A DNA stretch of 64,000 bases, taken from assembly GCA_945875435.1 (NCBI GenBank), contig CAMCKH010000001.1:1-64000 (forward strand), read 5' to 3'. Origin of the DNA: an uncultured Erysipelotrichaceae bacterium (lineage in GTDB: Bacteria; Bacillota_I; Bacilli_A; Erysipelotrichales; Erysipelotrichaceae). Positions within the stretch are counted from its first letter, which is position 1, and each line of letters begins with the position of its first letter. Made by a program: the position numbers and the translations under genes. Of the stretch, positions 8,065 to 22,282 are shown piece after piece. The notes under the pieces are model-generated. The model was not told where the DNA came from. It saw nothing but the letters and a program-made list of their open reading frames with translations, and did not search any database.

Positions 8065-10660
8065 GTTTATTTTAATAGATGGAAATTCGTTATTATTTAG
8101 AGCTTTTTATGCTAATTATAGTAAAGATTCTTATGTTATGCAGACAAGCAAAGGAGAATATACAAATGCTATATTTTCTTTTTCTAAGATGTTAAACAAA
8201 ATTATTCAAAAATACCAACCCAAATATCTTGCGGTATCTTTTGATAAGGGTAAAAAAACTTTTAGAAACGAATTATATAATGAATATAAAGATGGCAGAA
8301 AAGAAACTCCTAAAGAGTTAATTAATCAATTTCAATTAGTTAGAGAGTTGTTGAAATCTTACAATATTAAATATTTGGAATTAGATGGCTATGAAGCTGA
8401 TGATATTATTGGTAGTTTGGCTAATAAGTTTAATAAAGAAAATATTTATATTTTAACCTCTGATAAAGATATGCTTCAATTAATAAATAATAGTACTAAA
8501 GTCATAATCATCAATAAAGGTATTAGTGAAACAGTAATTGTAGATAATGTTAATATTGAAGAATTATATGGATTTAAAGCTGATCAGGTAGTTGATTATA
8601 AATCTTTATGCGGCGATAAGTCTGATAATATTAAAGGAGTTACTGGGATAGGTGATATAAAAGCTAAAAAATTATTGCAAGAATATGGCAGTTTGATATC
8701 TATTTACAATAATATTAATGATATTAAAGGAAAAACGAAGGAATATTTGATAAATGATAAAGAAAATGCTTTTTTATCTTATACACTCGCAACCATTAAA
8801 AAAGATATTGATATAGATTGTGATTTACAAGATTTTATTTTAAATATTAATGTTGATAAATTGAAAGAATTTTATAAAGATTTTGAAATGAAAAGTTTAT
8901 ATGATGAAGATTTATCATTTTTAAATAATAAAAATCATGAAAATAAACAAAACAACGATTTTGATTTTAAGGTAGTAGAAAATTTTTCAAAACATTTATT
9001 AGAAAAAGATTTATATGTATATTTTTATACTAATGATTTTGATTATTATGATAATAAAATAATAGCCACAAGCATATCGGATGGTGAAAATATAGAAGTT
9101 ATATTAGGAGAAAATTTTTTAAACGATCAAAATTTTATTAATTATTTAGGTTCTAATAAAAATAAAGTAACTATAAATTTAAAAAATATTCTTCATATTT
9201 TAAATAAAAAAGGAATTGCTATTAATAATTTTGATGATTTTTTATTAATTTCATTTATTTTGGATAATAGATTAGATGAAATTGATAAAGTATTTTTAGC
9301 TTATAATTGCGATACTTTTAGTAAGATTGATTTAGTAGGTAGTGTTAAAAGACCAAAAGAAATATCATTAGATGTATTATTTAAACATTTAAAAATATTA
9401 CATCATAACTTAAAAGCTATATATCCTTCTATATTGGCTAAATTAAAAGAGTCTAATTTAATAAGTCTATATAAAGAAATTGAACTTCCTCTTTTACATA
9501 TATTGAAAAATATGGAAGAAATTGGAATAAGGGTTGATGTTGATAAATTAGATGAAATTTCTAGAAATTTAGCTAATAAACTTGAATTATTAACCAAAGA
9601 AATTTATGAGTTATCGGGTAAGGAGTTTAATATCAATTCTCCTAAGCAACTTGCTGAAATTTTATTTGATGAATTAGGATTAAAGGAAAATAAGAAAAGA
9701 TCAACTTCAATTGAAGTTTTAGAAAGTTTAGAGTTAACCCACCCAATTATTACACCATTAATTGAATATCGTAAATACAGTAAAATATATTCAACTTATA
9801 GTGAAGGATTTAAAAAATATATCAAAAAAGACGGAAAAATACATACTATTTTTTCACAAACAACAGCTGCCACAGGTAGACTTTCTTCTTATGATCCTGG
9901 AATTCAAAATATCAGTATTAAATCAAACGAAGGTAAAGAAGTTAGAAAAGCATTTATAGCTAGTGAAGGATGTAAAATTATTTCCAGTGATTATTCTCAA
10001 ATTGAACTTAGAATATTGGCACATATGGCCAAAGAAGAAAAGATGATTAAAGCCTATAATAGCGATGAAGATATTCATACTAAAACTGCTATGGAAATGT
10101 TTAATCTTAGAAAAGAAGAAGTAGATTCTATGCACCGAAGAAAAGCAAAGGCTATTAATTTTGGGGTGATTTATGGTATAAGTGAGTTTGGTTTAGTGAA
10201 ACAAACGCAATTATCTTTTACCGAAGCTAAAGCATATATTGATATGTATTTTATAAAATATCCTAAGATTAGAGAATTTATGGATTATAATTATCAGTTT
10301 TTATTAAGTAATGGTTATGTAAATACTATTTTAAACAGAAGAAGATATATAGATGAAATAAACAGCAATTCTTATTTTGTTAGAGAGTTTGCTAAAAGAG
10401 CATCATTTAATTCTCCAATACAAGGAAGTGGTGCTGATATTATTAAACTTTCAATGATTAAGATTGATAAAATGATTAAAGATAAAAAATTAAAGTCTAA
10501 GATGATTTTACAGGTACACGATGAACTTGTTTTTGAAGTTTTAGATGAAGAAGTTGATATTATGTGTGAAGTTATTAAAAAAGGAATGGAGGAAGCTATT
10601 GAATTATCGGTTCCATTGAAGTGTGAAATCCATATTTCAGATAGCTTAGATGTGAAATAA
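8057..10660 (+). CDS. polA: DNA polymerase I
   Basis: About 867 residues. The N-terminal 5'-nuclease domain (about 1-285) has LIDGNSLLFRAFY, SFDKG, EADDIIG, TSDKDM and GDKSDNIKGVTGIG. The middle domain (about 290-465) has lost the acidic exonuclease motifs, as in Bacillus. The polymerase domain keeps motif A SSDYSQIELRILAH, motif B RRKAKAINFGVIYGIS and motif C LQVHDELVFEV. It acts in Okazaki-fragment processing and repair. Two GTG codons (8051 and 8057) could start it; GAGGT at 8044-8048 fits 8057 better. It overlaps both neighbours and heads polA-mutM-coaE-dnaB-dnaI. Confidence 0.95.
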   Translation: MNKFILIDGNSLLFRAFYANYSKDSYVMQTSKGEYTNAIFSFSKMLNKIIQKYQPKYLAVSFDKGKKTFRNELYNEYKDGRKETPKELINQFQLVRELLKSYNIKYLELDGYEADDIIGSLANKFNKENIYILTSDKDMLQLINNSTKVIIINKGISETVIVDNVNIEELYGFKADQVVDYKSLCGDKSDNIKGVTGIGDIKAKKLLQEYGSLISIYNNINDIKGKTKEYLINDKENAFLSYTLATIKKDIDIDCDLQDFILNINVDKLKEFYKDFEMKSLYDEDLSFLNNKNHENKQNNDFDFKVVENFSKHLLEKDLYVYFYTNDFDYYDNKIIATSISDGENIEVILGENFLNDQNFINYLGSNKNKVTINLKNILHILNKKGIAINNFDDFLLISFILDNRLDEIDKVFLAYNCDTFSKIDLVGSVKRPKEISLDVLFKHLKILHHNLKAIYPSILAKLKESNLISLYKEIELPLLHILKNMEEIGIRVDVDKLDEISRNLANKLELLTKEIYELSGKEFNINSPKQLAEILFDELGLKENKKRSTSIEVLESLELTHPIITPLIEYRKYSKIYSTYSEGFKKYIKKDGKIHTIFSQTTAATGRLSSYDPGIQNISIKSNEGKEVRKAFIASEGCKIISSDYSQIELRILAHMAKEEKMIKAYNSDEDIHTKTAMEMFNLRKEEVDSMHRRKAKAINFGVIYGISEFGLVKQTQLSFTEAKAYIDMYFIKYPKIREFMDYNYQFLLSNGYVNTILNRRRYIDEINSNSYFVREFAKRASFNSPIQGSGADIIKLSMIKIDKMIKDKKLKSKMILQVHDELVFEVLDEEVDIMCEVIKKGMEEAIELSVPLKCEIHISDSLDVK

Positions 10661-11475
10661 TGCCTGAATTACCAGAAGTTGAAACAGTTGTAAATACTTT
10701 AAAAAAATTAGTTTTAAACCAAAAAATAAAAAATATTAATGTTTATTGGGATAATATCATATCTCAAAACAAAGAATACTTTATTAACAACTTGCTTGAA
10801 AAAGTGATTATAGATATTAAAAGAAGAGGTAAGTTTATAATTTTTATTTTAAATAAAGGATATTTGGTATCTCATCTTAGGATGGAAGGTAAGTATTACT
10901 TTTATGATAAAGAAAGTTTGAAAGATAAACATACCCATCTTATTTTTGATTTTGAAAATCATAAACAGCTACATTATAATGACACGAGAAAATTTGGTAA
11001 ATTTGAATACTTAGATTATTTTAATTATGATAATTTTAAAAATCTAGGTATAGAACCTTTTGATGAAAGATTTGATCTTGATTATGTAAAAAAAATTATT
11101 TCAAAATCTAACAAAGAAATAAAACCATTATTATTGAATCAACAATTTATAGCTGGTATAGGTAATATTTATGTAGATGAGATATTATTTATGTCCAAAA
11201 TACATCCAGAAACTATTGCGAAAAAATTAGATGAAAACGATATGCTTAATATCATAAAATATACTAAAAAAATCCTATCTTCAGCAATCGAAAGTGGTGG
11301 AACTACAATAAAATCGTATACATCTAGTTTAGGTATTAGTGGTAGATTCCAATTATTTTTAAAAGTATGTCAAAGAAAAGATGAAAAATGTTATGAGTGT
11401 AACGAAAAAATTACTAAAATATTTTTGAAAGGTAGAGGTACTTATTATTGTCAAAAGTGTCAACCAAAAAAATAG
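10660..11475 (+). CDS. mutM: Formamidopyrimidine-DNA glycosylase
   Basis: 271 residues. It excises 8-oxoguanine and other oxidised purines. It begins MPELPEVETV, which after Met removal supplies the catalytic Pro and Glu, has the RRGKF lysine region and LRMEGKY, the H2TH segment around NQQFIAGIGNIYVDEILF, and a C-terminal zinc finger (CYEC...CQKC). The ATG shares a base with the polA stop; polA-mutM linkage is standard in Firmicutes. Confidence 0.95.
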   Translation: MPELPEVETVVNTLKKLVLNQKIKNINVYWDNIISQNKEYFINNLLEKVIIDIKRRGKFIIFILNKGYLVSHLRMEGKYYFYDKESLKDKHTHLIFDFENHKQLHYNDTRKFGKFEYLDYFNYDNFKNLGIEPFDERFDLDYVKKIISKSNKEIKPLLLNQQFIAGIGNIYVDEILFMSKIHPETIAKKLDENDMLNIIKYTKKILSSAIESGGTTIKSYTSSLGISGRFQLFLKVCQRKDEKCYECNEKITKIFLKGRGTYYCQKCQPKK

Positions 11476-12038
11476 CAATCACTGGCGGGATAGGTAGTGG
11501 AAAAAGTCAAGTTATCAAGATTTTAAAATCAAGAGGATATAATTGTTTTAGTAGCGATGAATATGTTTCTTATTTATTAAAAAAAGGTAATGAAGGTTAT
11601 CTTAAAATAATTAAAAATTTTGATAATATTTTAAATGATGATGGTGAGATTAATAAAAGTAAACTCGCGAATATTATATTTAATGATAAAGCTGAATTAG
11701 AAAAAATAAATAATCTACTACACCCACTAGTGATTGAAAAAATAATTGAGCTATCAAAATTAGAAAAAATATTAATTGCAGAAATTCCTTTGCTTTTTGA
11801 AGCGAATTTAAGTAGTTATTTTGATGTTATAATTTCTGTTGTTTCTGATTTAGATATTAGAGTCGATAGGTTAATTAAAAGAGGAATGGAGAAAAATGAT
11901 ATATATAAAAGGATTTTAAATCAAACAGATGATGAATTTAAAATTAAAAACAGTGATTATGTAATATATAATAATTTTTCTGAAGATTTTTTAGAAATAG
12001 AGGTAGATAAAATTATAAAGGAAGTAATTTATGAATAG
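11448..12038 (+). CDS. coaE: Dephospho-CoA kinase
   Basis: 196 residues. It catalyses the last step of coenzyme A synthesis. The P-loop is AITGGIGSGKSQV (about 9-21), followed by SSDEYV, LHPLV and IAEIPLLFE, then the lid RLIKRG. It overlaps mutM by 28 bases. TTG at 11448, 8 bases behind GAGGT, is the better start; GTG at 11457 is the alternative. In Bacillus, nrdR lies between coaE and dnaB; here coaE runs straight into dnaB. Confidence 0.93.
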   Translation: MSKVSTKKIAITGGIGSGKSQVIKILKSRGYNCFSSDEYVSYLLKKGNEGYLKIIKNFDNILNDDGEINKSKLANIIFNDKAELEKINNLLHPLVIEKIIELSKLEKILIAEIPLLFEANLSSYFDVIISVVSDLDIRVDRLIKRGMEKNDIYKRILNQTDDEFKIKNSDYVIYNNFSEDFLEIEVDKIIKEVIYE

Positions 12039-13122
12039 GTATAAAATTATAAAAAATGAAGATTTTGATTATAGCGATATTAAAAATATTATCAATCTCT
12101 ATTCTTTAATTTTGAATGTTGATGAAATTAATTACTATATTTTTATGCAACTTTCTAATAATGGTATTGATGATATTAATAAAATGTTTAATTATAATGA
12201 AGATGATTTTTTGTTGTTGAGAAGAAAATTGGAAAGCGTAGGGCTAATAAAAACTTTTAAAAATAAAAGTAACGAATATCTTATTTTAATATTAATACCA
12301 TTGAATAAAAATGATTTTTTTAAAAATGAAATTTTTAAAAGATTATCATCTACTAAAATTAATGAAAAAAATATTAATAATTTATTAAATAATCATAATA
12401 TAACTTCAGATTTTAAAGATATTAGTTGTGGAATTTCTAGTTTAGAATTAAATGAGGTGGAAGAAGAAGTTTTAAGTTTTAAAAAAGATGATGAACAAAT
12501 GTCTGAAAATTTCAGTTTAAATAGTTTTTTAAATAATGTATCTGAAATTAATTTCCCCAAACCTATTAGAACAAAAGAAAATATCAACAAAATAATTTCT
12601 ATTTCTGATTTGTATGGTTTAAATTTCAAACAGTTAGAAGAATTATTAGCACAAACTGTAGATTATGAAAAAATGACTTTTGATTTATCTGCTTTTGAAA
12701 ATAAAGCAATTAGATTTGTAATAAAAAGTGATGAAGAAATGGAATATAAAAATCCCTATTATTTACCTACAGTGCATTTTATGCAAAAAATATGCAAAAA
12801 ACAAATGTTGCCAATCGATAAGAATATTGTTAGAAAGATTTCTAATTCTTATGGAATTAAATACTATATTATTAATTACTTAATTGAAATAAATTTAAAA
12901 AAATATAATAAATTAACCTACACCAATATGGAAGTTTTAGCAAGCGAAGTTGTTAAAAATAAATTAGATAATTTAGATGATGTAATAAAATATTATGAAG
13001 AGATAGAAAATAAAAAATTTAAAAAAGTAATAATTGATCAAAAATATAGTAAAGATGATGAAGATAGTGTTGAAGATTTAATGAAAAAAATGGAGGCTAT
13101 TAGATATGAAAAAAATAGGTAA
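12031..13122 (+). CDS. dnaB: Replication initiation/membrane attachment protein DnaB
   Basis: 363 residues, shorter than the roughly 470 of Bacillus DnaB. It is identified mainly by position (coaE-dnaB-dnaI) and by the two winged-helix/DDBH2-like segments: an N-terminal helical part (YSLILNVDEINYYIFMQL) and a C-terminal part with INYLIEINLKKYNKLTYTNM and the linker NKFKKVI. It helps load the replicative helicase DnaC together with DnaD and DnaI at oriC. It has many Asn and Lys residues, like the rest of this genome, and overlaps dnaI by 17 bases. Confidence 0.75.
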   Translation: MNRYKIIKNEDFDYSDIKNIINLYSLILNVDEINYYIFMQLSNNGIDDINKMFNYNEDDFLLLRRKLESVGLIKTFKNKSNEYLILILIPLNKNDFFKNEIFKRLSSTKINEKNINNLLNNHNITSDFKDISCGISSLELNEVEEEVLSFKKDDEQMSENFSLNSFLNNVSEINFPKPIRTKENINKIISISDLYGLNFKQLEELLAQTVDYEKMTFDLSAFENKAIRFVIKSDEEMEYKNPYYLPTVHFMQKICKKQMLPIDKNIVRKISNSYGIKYYIINYLIEINLKKYNKLTYTNMEVLASEVVKNKLDNLDDVIKYYEEIENKKFKKVIIDQKYSKDDEDSVEDLMKKMEAIRYEKNR

Positions 13123-14008
13123 TCATTTTAAAAATACTCAAAATGATAGTATAGAGTTTTTAGTAAAAAAAATAATGAACAATAAAATTATTTTAAAATA
13201 TTTAAAATACAACAATTTTACTGAAGAAGATGTCAGAAAAGCTCCGATACTTTTTGAAGAGTGTATGAATTCATTAAATGAAAATAAAAATATGGAAGAT
13301 ATTGATTTTCATAATTCTAATAACTTAAATAATTATTTTAAAGCTGTTAAAAAAGATGAACAAGGTAATTACTATCTAATCTTAGAACCTAATAAAAAAA
13401 TGAAAGATTATTTGATAAAAAGTAAACACTTAAAAAATTATATTATCAATGATGCTAAAAATTATTATGAATTATCATTACAAAATTTAAGTTTAGAGAA
13501 TATGAGCAATAGCTATAAATCTATTTATGAAATTTTGAAAAAAGATAAACATAATCTTCGCAAGGGTTTTTATATTTGGGGTGATTTTGGAATTGGTAAA
13601 ACATATTTAATGATTGCCTACTTAAACGATCTAGCAAGAAATGGAATTAAGGTATCATTTGTCAAGACATCATCTTTTTTTCAAAAGTTAAAAAATTTAG
13701 AATTAAAAGAAGAAATAGAGTCGATGATTTATGATTTAAAAAGAAGCCAAGTGTTAGTTTTTGATGAAGTTGGAAGCAATGAAAAAAGTATTTATCAGGA
13801 TGATTATTTTTACAACATTTTAGACTATCGTTTAGAAAATAAATTGTTAACATTTTTTACTTCTAACTTTAGTGTATCTCAGCTCGAAAATCTTTTTAGC
13901 GAAGTATCTTTTGGAATAAATAATCAAACTTCTGGCAAAAGAATTACTTCAAGAATCAATGCTTTAGCATTAGAAGTTGAATTAATAGGTAAAAATATGC
14001 GTAAATAA
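13106..14008 (+). CDS. dnaI: Helicase loader DnaI
   Basis: 300 residues. An N-terminal domain of about 130 residues that binds the helicase is followed by an AAA+ ATPase: Walker A GDFGIGKTYLM (about 161), Walker B VLVFDEVGS (about 215), the sensor segment FFTSNFSVSQLE and the arginine finger region GKRITSRI. It loads the replicative helicase onto DNA. It is the last gene of the polA-dnaI run; the stop lies just before the pfkA promoter. Confidence 0.9.
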   Translation: MKKIGNHFKNTQNDSIEFLVKKIMNNKIILKYLKYNNFTEEDVRKAPILFEECMNSLNENKNMEDIDFHNSNNLNNYFKAVKKDEQGNYYLILEPNKKMKDYLIKSKHLKNYIINDAKNYYELSLQNLSLENMSNSYKSIYEILKKDKHNLRKGFYIWGDFGIGKTYLMIAYLNDLARNGIKVSFVKTSSFFQKLKNLELKEEIESMIYDLKRSQVLVFDEVGSNEKSIYQDDYFYNILDYRLENKLLTFFTSNFSVSQLENLFSEVSFGINNQTSGKRITSRINALALEVELIGKNMRK

Positions 14009-14028
14009 TTTCATTAAAATTATTTTTA

Positions 14029-14037
14029 TGATATAAT
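14029..14037 (+). promoter_or_regulatory. Extended -10 promoter of pfkA
   Basis: TGATATAAT (14029-14037). Expected start near 14044, only about 5 bases before the ATG, with no Shine-Dalgarno sequence between them. Confidence 0.6.
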
Positions 14038-14048
14038 TTTTTCGGTAT

Positions 14049-15008
14049 ATGATTAGAAGAATTGGAATTTTAACATCAGGAGGAGATTCTCCTGGAATGA
14101 ATGCCGCTATAAGATCTGTTACAAGAGTAGCTCTTTCTCAAGGAATAGAAGTTAGTGGTATATATGATGGTTATCGTGGTTTGATTTCTGAAAATATTAA
14201 GAATTTCACAAAACATGATGTATCTGATATTTTAAGTAGAGGCGGAACTATTTTAGGTTCTGCAAGATTAAAGGAGTTTAAAGAAGAATCTGTTCAATTA
14301 AAAGCAGTAGAAGTGTTGAAAAAACATAAAATTGATGCTTTGGTTGTGATTGGAGGAGATGGATCTTACAGAGGTGCGTTAGCCTTAACTAAACTAGGGA
14401 TTAATTGCATTGGTTTACCAGGAACTATAGATAACGATATTCCAGGTACTGATATGACAATCGGTTTTGATACTGCTTTAACCACTGCTGTAGAATGTAT
14501 AGACAAACTTAGAGATACCAGCTCTTCACATCATCGTTGTAGCATTATCGAAGTAATGGGCAACAGATGCGGTGATATTGCTTTATATAGCGGTCTTTCT
14601 TGTGGTGCAGAAATAGTTATAACCAAGGAAAGCGGATATGATGAAGAAGAAGTTTTGGAAAAATTAAAATATTTAGAAAAATCAGGTAAAAATCATGCGA
14701 TTGTTATTATTTCTGAAAAAATCACCGATGTAGAATCACTCGCAAGAAAAGTTAGTGAGCATACTGGTTTTAGTGGACGCGCAACTGTTCTAGGTCATAT
14801 TCAAAGAGGAGGAAGCCCAACCCCTACCGATAGAGTTTTAGCTAGCAGAATGGGAGAAAAAGCTATAGATCTTTTGGTGGAAGGAATAGGTGGTCATTGC
14901 GTTGGTCTGATAAATGGTAAAATTTCATCATTACCAATAGAAGATGCTTTATCTAAGATGGGTTCTAACAAAAAAGAACTTTATAAATTATTTGATAGAT
15001 TAATATAG
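14049..15008 (+). CDS. pfkA: ATP-dependent 6-phosphofructokinase
   Basis: 319 residues, the usual bacterial length. It phosphorylates fructose 6-phosphate, the committed step of glycolysis. Motifs: TSGGDSPGMNAAIR (ATP site), GGDGSYRGA, the catalytic PGTIDNDIPGTD, EVMGNRCGDIAL and GHIQRGGSPT. The start gives the family N-terminus MIRRIGILTSGGD and there is no alternative upstream. It is followed 10 bases later by pyk, so both glycolytic genes are probably co-transcribed. Confidence 0.97.
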   Translation: MIRRIGILTSGGDSPGMNAAIRSVTRVALSQGIEVSGIYDGYRGLISENIKNFTKHDVSDILSRGGTILGSARLKEFKEESVQLKAVEVLKKHKIDALVVIGGDGSYRGALALTKLGINCIGLPGTIDNDIPGTDMTIGFDTALTTAVECIDKLRDTSSSHHRCSIIEVMGNRCGDIALYSGLSCGAEIVITKESGYDEEEVLEKLKYLEKSGKNHAIVIISEKITDVESLARKVSEHTGFSGRATVLGHIQRGGSPTPTDRVLASRMGEKAIDLLVEGIGGHCVGLINGKISSLPIEDALSKMGSNKKELYKLFDRLI

Positions 15009-15018
15009 GAGAAAAAAA

Positions 15019-16437
15019 ATGATAAATAAACACACAAAAATAATATGTACTATTGGTCCGGTTAGTGAAAATTATAAAACAATTAAAGAAATGGCACTAA
15101 ACGGAATGAATATTGTAAGATTGAATTTTAGCCACGGTTCTTATGAAGAACACCAAAATCGTATTAATTTAGTAAGACAAGTAAGTGATGATACTGGAAT
15201 TAATTTAGGTATTATGTTAGATACAAAAGGACCTGAAATTCGTTTAGGTGATTTTGAAAAAGATAAGGAACATTATGAAATCGGAGAAGTTGTAACTGTT
15301 GTTAAAGAAAAAATTTTAGGAACACATAATAGATTTCATATTCAATGCCCTGAATTATTTAGTGATATTGTTCCTGGTAACTACATTTTAGTTAATGATG
15401 GAAAACAAAAATTAACTGTTTTAGAAGTTAGAGATGGAGAATTTGATGCTAGAGTTGAGGTTAATGGAATTCTTTCGAGCAGAAAGGGTTGCAATGTTCC
15501 TGGTGTTAAATTATCTATGCCTTTTTTAAGTAAAAAAGATGAAGAAGATATTAGATTTGGTGCTAGAAATGGTGTTGATTTCATTGCTGCAAGTTTTGTA
15601 AGAAGAGCTGATGATGTTCTTCAAATTAGAAAAATATTAGAAGAAATGAACACTCCTAAGATTAATATTATCGCTAAAATTGAAAATGAAGAAGGATTTA
15701 ATAATATTAATGAAATTTTAGAAGTTGCGGATGGAGTAATGGTTGCTAGAGGTGATTTAGGTGTTGAAGTTGAAACTGCCTTTGTTCCTATTTACCAAAA
15801 GAAAATTATTCAAGCAGCTAATAGTTATGGAAAACCTGTAATTACAGCTACCCATATGTTAGACAGTATGACAAACAACCCTCGTTGTACTAGAGCTGAA
15901 GCAAGCGATGTTGCTAATGCAGTTCTTGATGGTAGTGATGCGGTAATGTTAAGTGCTGAATCTGCTGCTGGTGATTATCCTGTGGAAGCTGTAAAAACTA
16001 TGGCTCAAATTATTCAAGCTGTTGAAAAAATAATACCTTTTAAAGAAAATTTAGATAATCATAAAAAGACAAGTGCTAAAACTGTTCAAGATGCTATCGG
16101 TATAAGCATTGCTGATGCAACTTTAACTCTTGATATTGCTGCTATCGTTGTCTTTACACAAGGCGGTACAACAGCTAGAAGAGTTTCAAAATATCGTCCA
16201 AACGTTCCTATTTATGCTGTAACTTTCTCTAAAGAAGTTCAAAGAAGATTAGCTATTTATTGGGGAGTAAAACCTATTTATTCTGAAGTTCAAAATGAAA
16301 TGATTAATGATGATGAATTAGCTTCTAAGATTGTTAAGGAACAAGGTTTATTACCTGGTCAATTAATAATTATTAGTGCTGGTTATCCAGTTGGTGAAGG
16401 TAGTGCTAATATGATGAAAATTGTAGTGGTGAAATAA
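15019..16437 (+). CDS. pyk: Pyruvate kinase
   Basis: 472 residues. It converts phosphoenolpyruvate and ADP to pyruvate and ATP. Motifs: TKIICTIGPVSEN, RLNFSHGS, LDTKGPEIRLG, IAKIENEEG (catalytic Lys and metal Glu) and MVARGDLGVE, with the C-terminal allosteric domain ending in GSANMMKIVVV. It lacks the extra PEP-utiliser domain that Bacillus pyruvate kinase carries. AGGAG precedes the ATG; a hairpin overlaps the stop. Confidence 0.97.
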   Translation: MINKHTKIICTIGPVSENYKTIKEMALNGMNIVRLNFSHGSYEEHQNRINLVRQVSDDTGINLGIMLDTKGPEIRLGDFEKDKEHYEIGEVVTVVKEKILGTHNRFHIQCPELFSDIVPGNYILVNDGKQKLTVLEVRDGEFDARVEVNGILSSRKGCNVPGVKLSMPFLSKKDEEDIRFGARNGVDFIAASFVRRADDVLQIRKILEEMNTPKINIIAKIENEEGFNNINEILEVADGVMVARGDLGVEVETAFVPIYQKKIIQAANSYGKPVITATHMLDSMTNNPRCTRAEASDVANAVLDGSDAVMLSAESAAGDYPVEAVKTMAQIIQAVEKIIPFKENLDNHKKTSAKTVQDAIGISIADATLTLDIAAIVVFTQGGTTARRVSKYRPNVPIYAVTFSKEVQRRLAIYWGVKPIYSEVQNEMINDDELASKIVKEQGLLPGQLIIISAGYPVGEGSANMMKIVVVK

Positions 16438-16463
16438 AGATATACACATGTATATCTTTTTCT
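16437..16463 (+). terminator. Terminator after pyk
   Basis: AAGATATAC (16437-16445) pairs with GTATATCTT (16450-16458) over a 4-base loop and runs into T-rich sequence. Confidence 0.75.
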
Positions 16464-16464
16464 A

Positions 16465-16493
16465 TTCACAAATATTAGAAATAATAGTATACT
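16465..16493 (+). promoter_or_regulatory. SigA-type promoter of yneF
   Basis: TTCACA (16465-16470), 17 bases, TATACT (16488-16493). Confidence 0.6.
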
Positions 16494-16513
16494 AAAAAAG
16501 AAAAGAGGTAATT

Positions 16514-16726
16514 ATGAATATATTTTTATCACAATTTATTTGGATATTATTAGGTATTTTAATAGGTGGGGCTGCTGGATTTTTTATCACTAGAGAAATG
16601 TTTATTAGAGAACAAAAGAAAAATCCTCCAATTAATGAAAAGATGATTAGAGCAATGTATGCTCAAATGGGAAGAAAACCTAGTGAATCTCAAATAAGAG
16701 CAATAATGAAATCTATGGGACAATAA
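16514..16726 (+). CDS. yneF: YneF/UPF0154 family small membrane protein
   Basis: 70 residues. One N-terminal membrane helix (about 5-27, with LGILIGGAAGFFITR) and a short cytosolic tail containing NPPINEKMIRAMYAQMGRKP and SQIRAIMKSM, the conserved core of the UPF0154 family found throughout Firmicutes and mollicutes. The function is unknown. It stands alone with its own promoter and a strong terminator; GAGGT precedes the ATG. Confidence 0.9.
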   Translation: MNIFLSQFIWILLGILIGGAAGFFITREMFIREQKKNPPINEKMIRAMYAQMGRKPSESQIRAIMKSMGQ

Positions 16727-16752
16727 AAAAACTGCCGAAGCAGTTTTTTTTA
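16725..16752. terminator. Bidirectional terminator yneF/plsY
   Basis: An 11-bp stem ending ACTGC/GCAGT with a CGAA tetraloop (16736-16739), A-run on the left and T-run on the right; serves both convergent genes. Confidence 0.85.
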
Positions 16753-16754
16753 TT

Positions 16755-17369
16755 TTAAAATAACCATTTAACTTTATTTTCTTTATTTTTTATAATTTTA
16801 TAAATATTCGGTAAATGTTTAAAGATAATTAATAAAGTTGAGATAATCATAATAATAGAAATATAGTTAATATTATTGATTATAATAGATATTATTGTTG
16901 AAGATACACTTAACAATATACTTGATAAGGAAACAAATTTAGTTAAACTTAAAGTCAAAATAAATACAAGTATTGGTGCTAAGAAAATAAATTCAATATC
17001 TACTACTTTAAATACACCCAAGGCCAATAAAAATCCGATATACGATGCAACACCTTTGCCTCCTTTAAAATTTAAAAATATAGGGAAACAATGTCCTATC
17101 ACAACACTTAAACCACCAAAACAACTTGCTGGTAAGTTTATTTTATGAAACATCAACATTACAAAATAAGATTTAAAAATATCTAAAATTATCACTACAA
17201 TCCCTGCAAATTTTCCTAAAACTCTACCGGTATTAGTCCCACCTAAATTACCTGAACCATAGTTTCTTAAATCTTTTTTATAAATATATTTTGAAATTAA
17301 ATAAGCAAAATTAATACTACCTATAAGGTATCCTATAATTGAAAAAATAATTGAATATAAAATAGTCAT
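16755..17369 (-). CDS. plsY: Acyl-phosphate:glycerol-3-phosphate acyltransferase
   Basis: 204 residues, an integral membrane enzyme that makes lysophosphatidic acid, the first step of phospholipid synthesis. The three conserved loops are visible: GSINFAYLISKY/YGSGNLGGTN, GHCFPIFLNFKGGKGVA and the late membrane segment. Several hydrophobic spans cover most of the chain. The start has GAGGTG 6 bases upstream. It is divergent from parE, as in many Firmicutes. Confidence 0.94.
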   Translation of the reverse strand: MTILYSIIFSIIGYLIGSINFAYLISKYIYKKDLRNYGSGNLGGTNTGRVLGKFAGIVVIILDIFKSYFVMLMFHKINLPASCFGGLSVVIGHCFPIFLNFKGGKGVASYIGFLLALGVFKVVDIEFIFLAPILVFILTLSLTKFVSLSSILLSVSSTIISIIINNINYISIIMIISTLLIIFKHLPNIYKIIKNKENKVKWLF

Positions 17370-17413
17370 AATTCACCTCTTAATAAAATGATAACACATA
17401 AATCAATATTTAA

Positions 17414-21793
<4,380 letters not shown>

Positions 21794-21804
<11 letters not shown>

Positions 21805-22282
21805 ATTTTTTAAACCGGACTATGTATTTAAAAAAATATATGATCTTGATTTTGATATTTTAAAAGGAATTAAAACACTTTTTATCGATATTGATAATAC
21901 TTTAACCCCTTATTATCAAGAACTTGCTGATGAAAAAACAAAAAAATTTATAAATAAATTAAATGAATTAAATATTAAAATTATTTTAGTATCTAATAAT
22001 AACAAAAATAGAGTTAAAAGATTTGCAGAATCATTAGATTTAGAATTTAATTATCTCAGTATGAAGCCTTTACCATTTACTTTTTTAAAGTTAATAAAAA
22101 AATACAAATTAAATAAAAACGAAACTATGGCTATTGGTGATCAAATTTTAACTGATGTTTTAGCAGCGAATTTAACTGGTATTTATTCTTGTTATGTATA
22201 TCCAATTATTGATAAAGATAGTTTTATGACCAGCATTAATAGGAAAATTGAAAATATTATTAGAAGGATTTACAAGATATGA
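21794..22282 (+). CDS. yqeG: YqeG family HAD phosphatase
   Basis: About 162 residues. HAD motif I is FIDIDNTLTPYY (about 31), motif II VSNNNKNR and motif IV AIGDQILTDVLAAN. YqeG proteins are related to mitochondrial PGP phosphatase GEP4 and may dephosphorylate phosphatidylglycerol phosphate. The ATG at 21794, with GGAG 7 bases upstream, is preferred to TTG at 21791. It overlaps parC by 11 bases and yqeH by 4, opening the yqeG-H-I-K-M block. Confidence 0.9.
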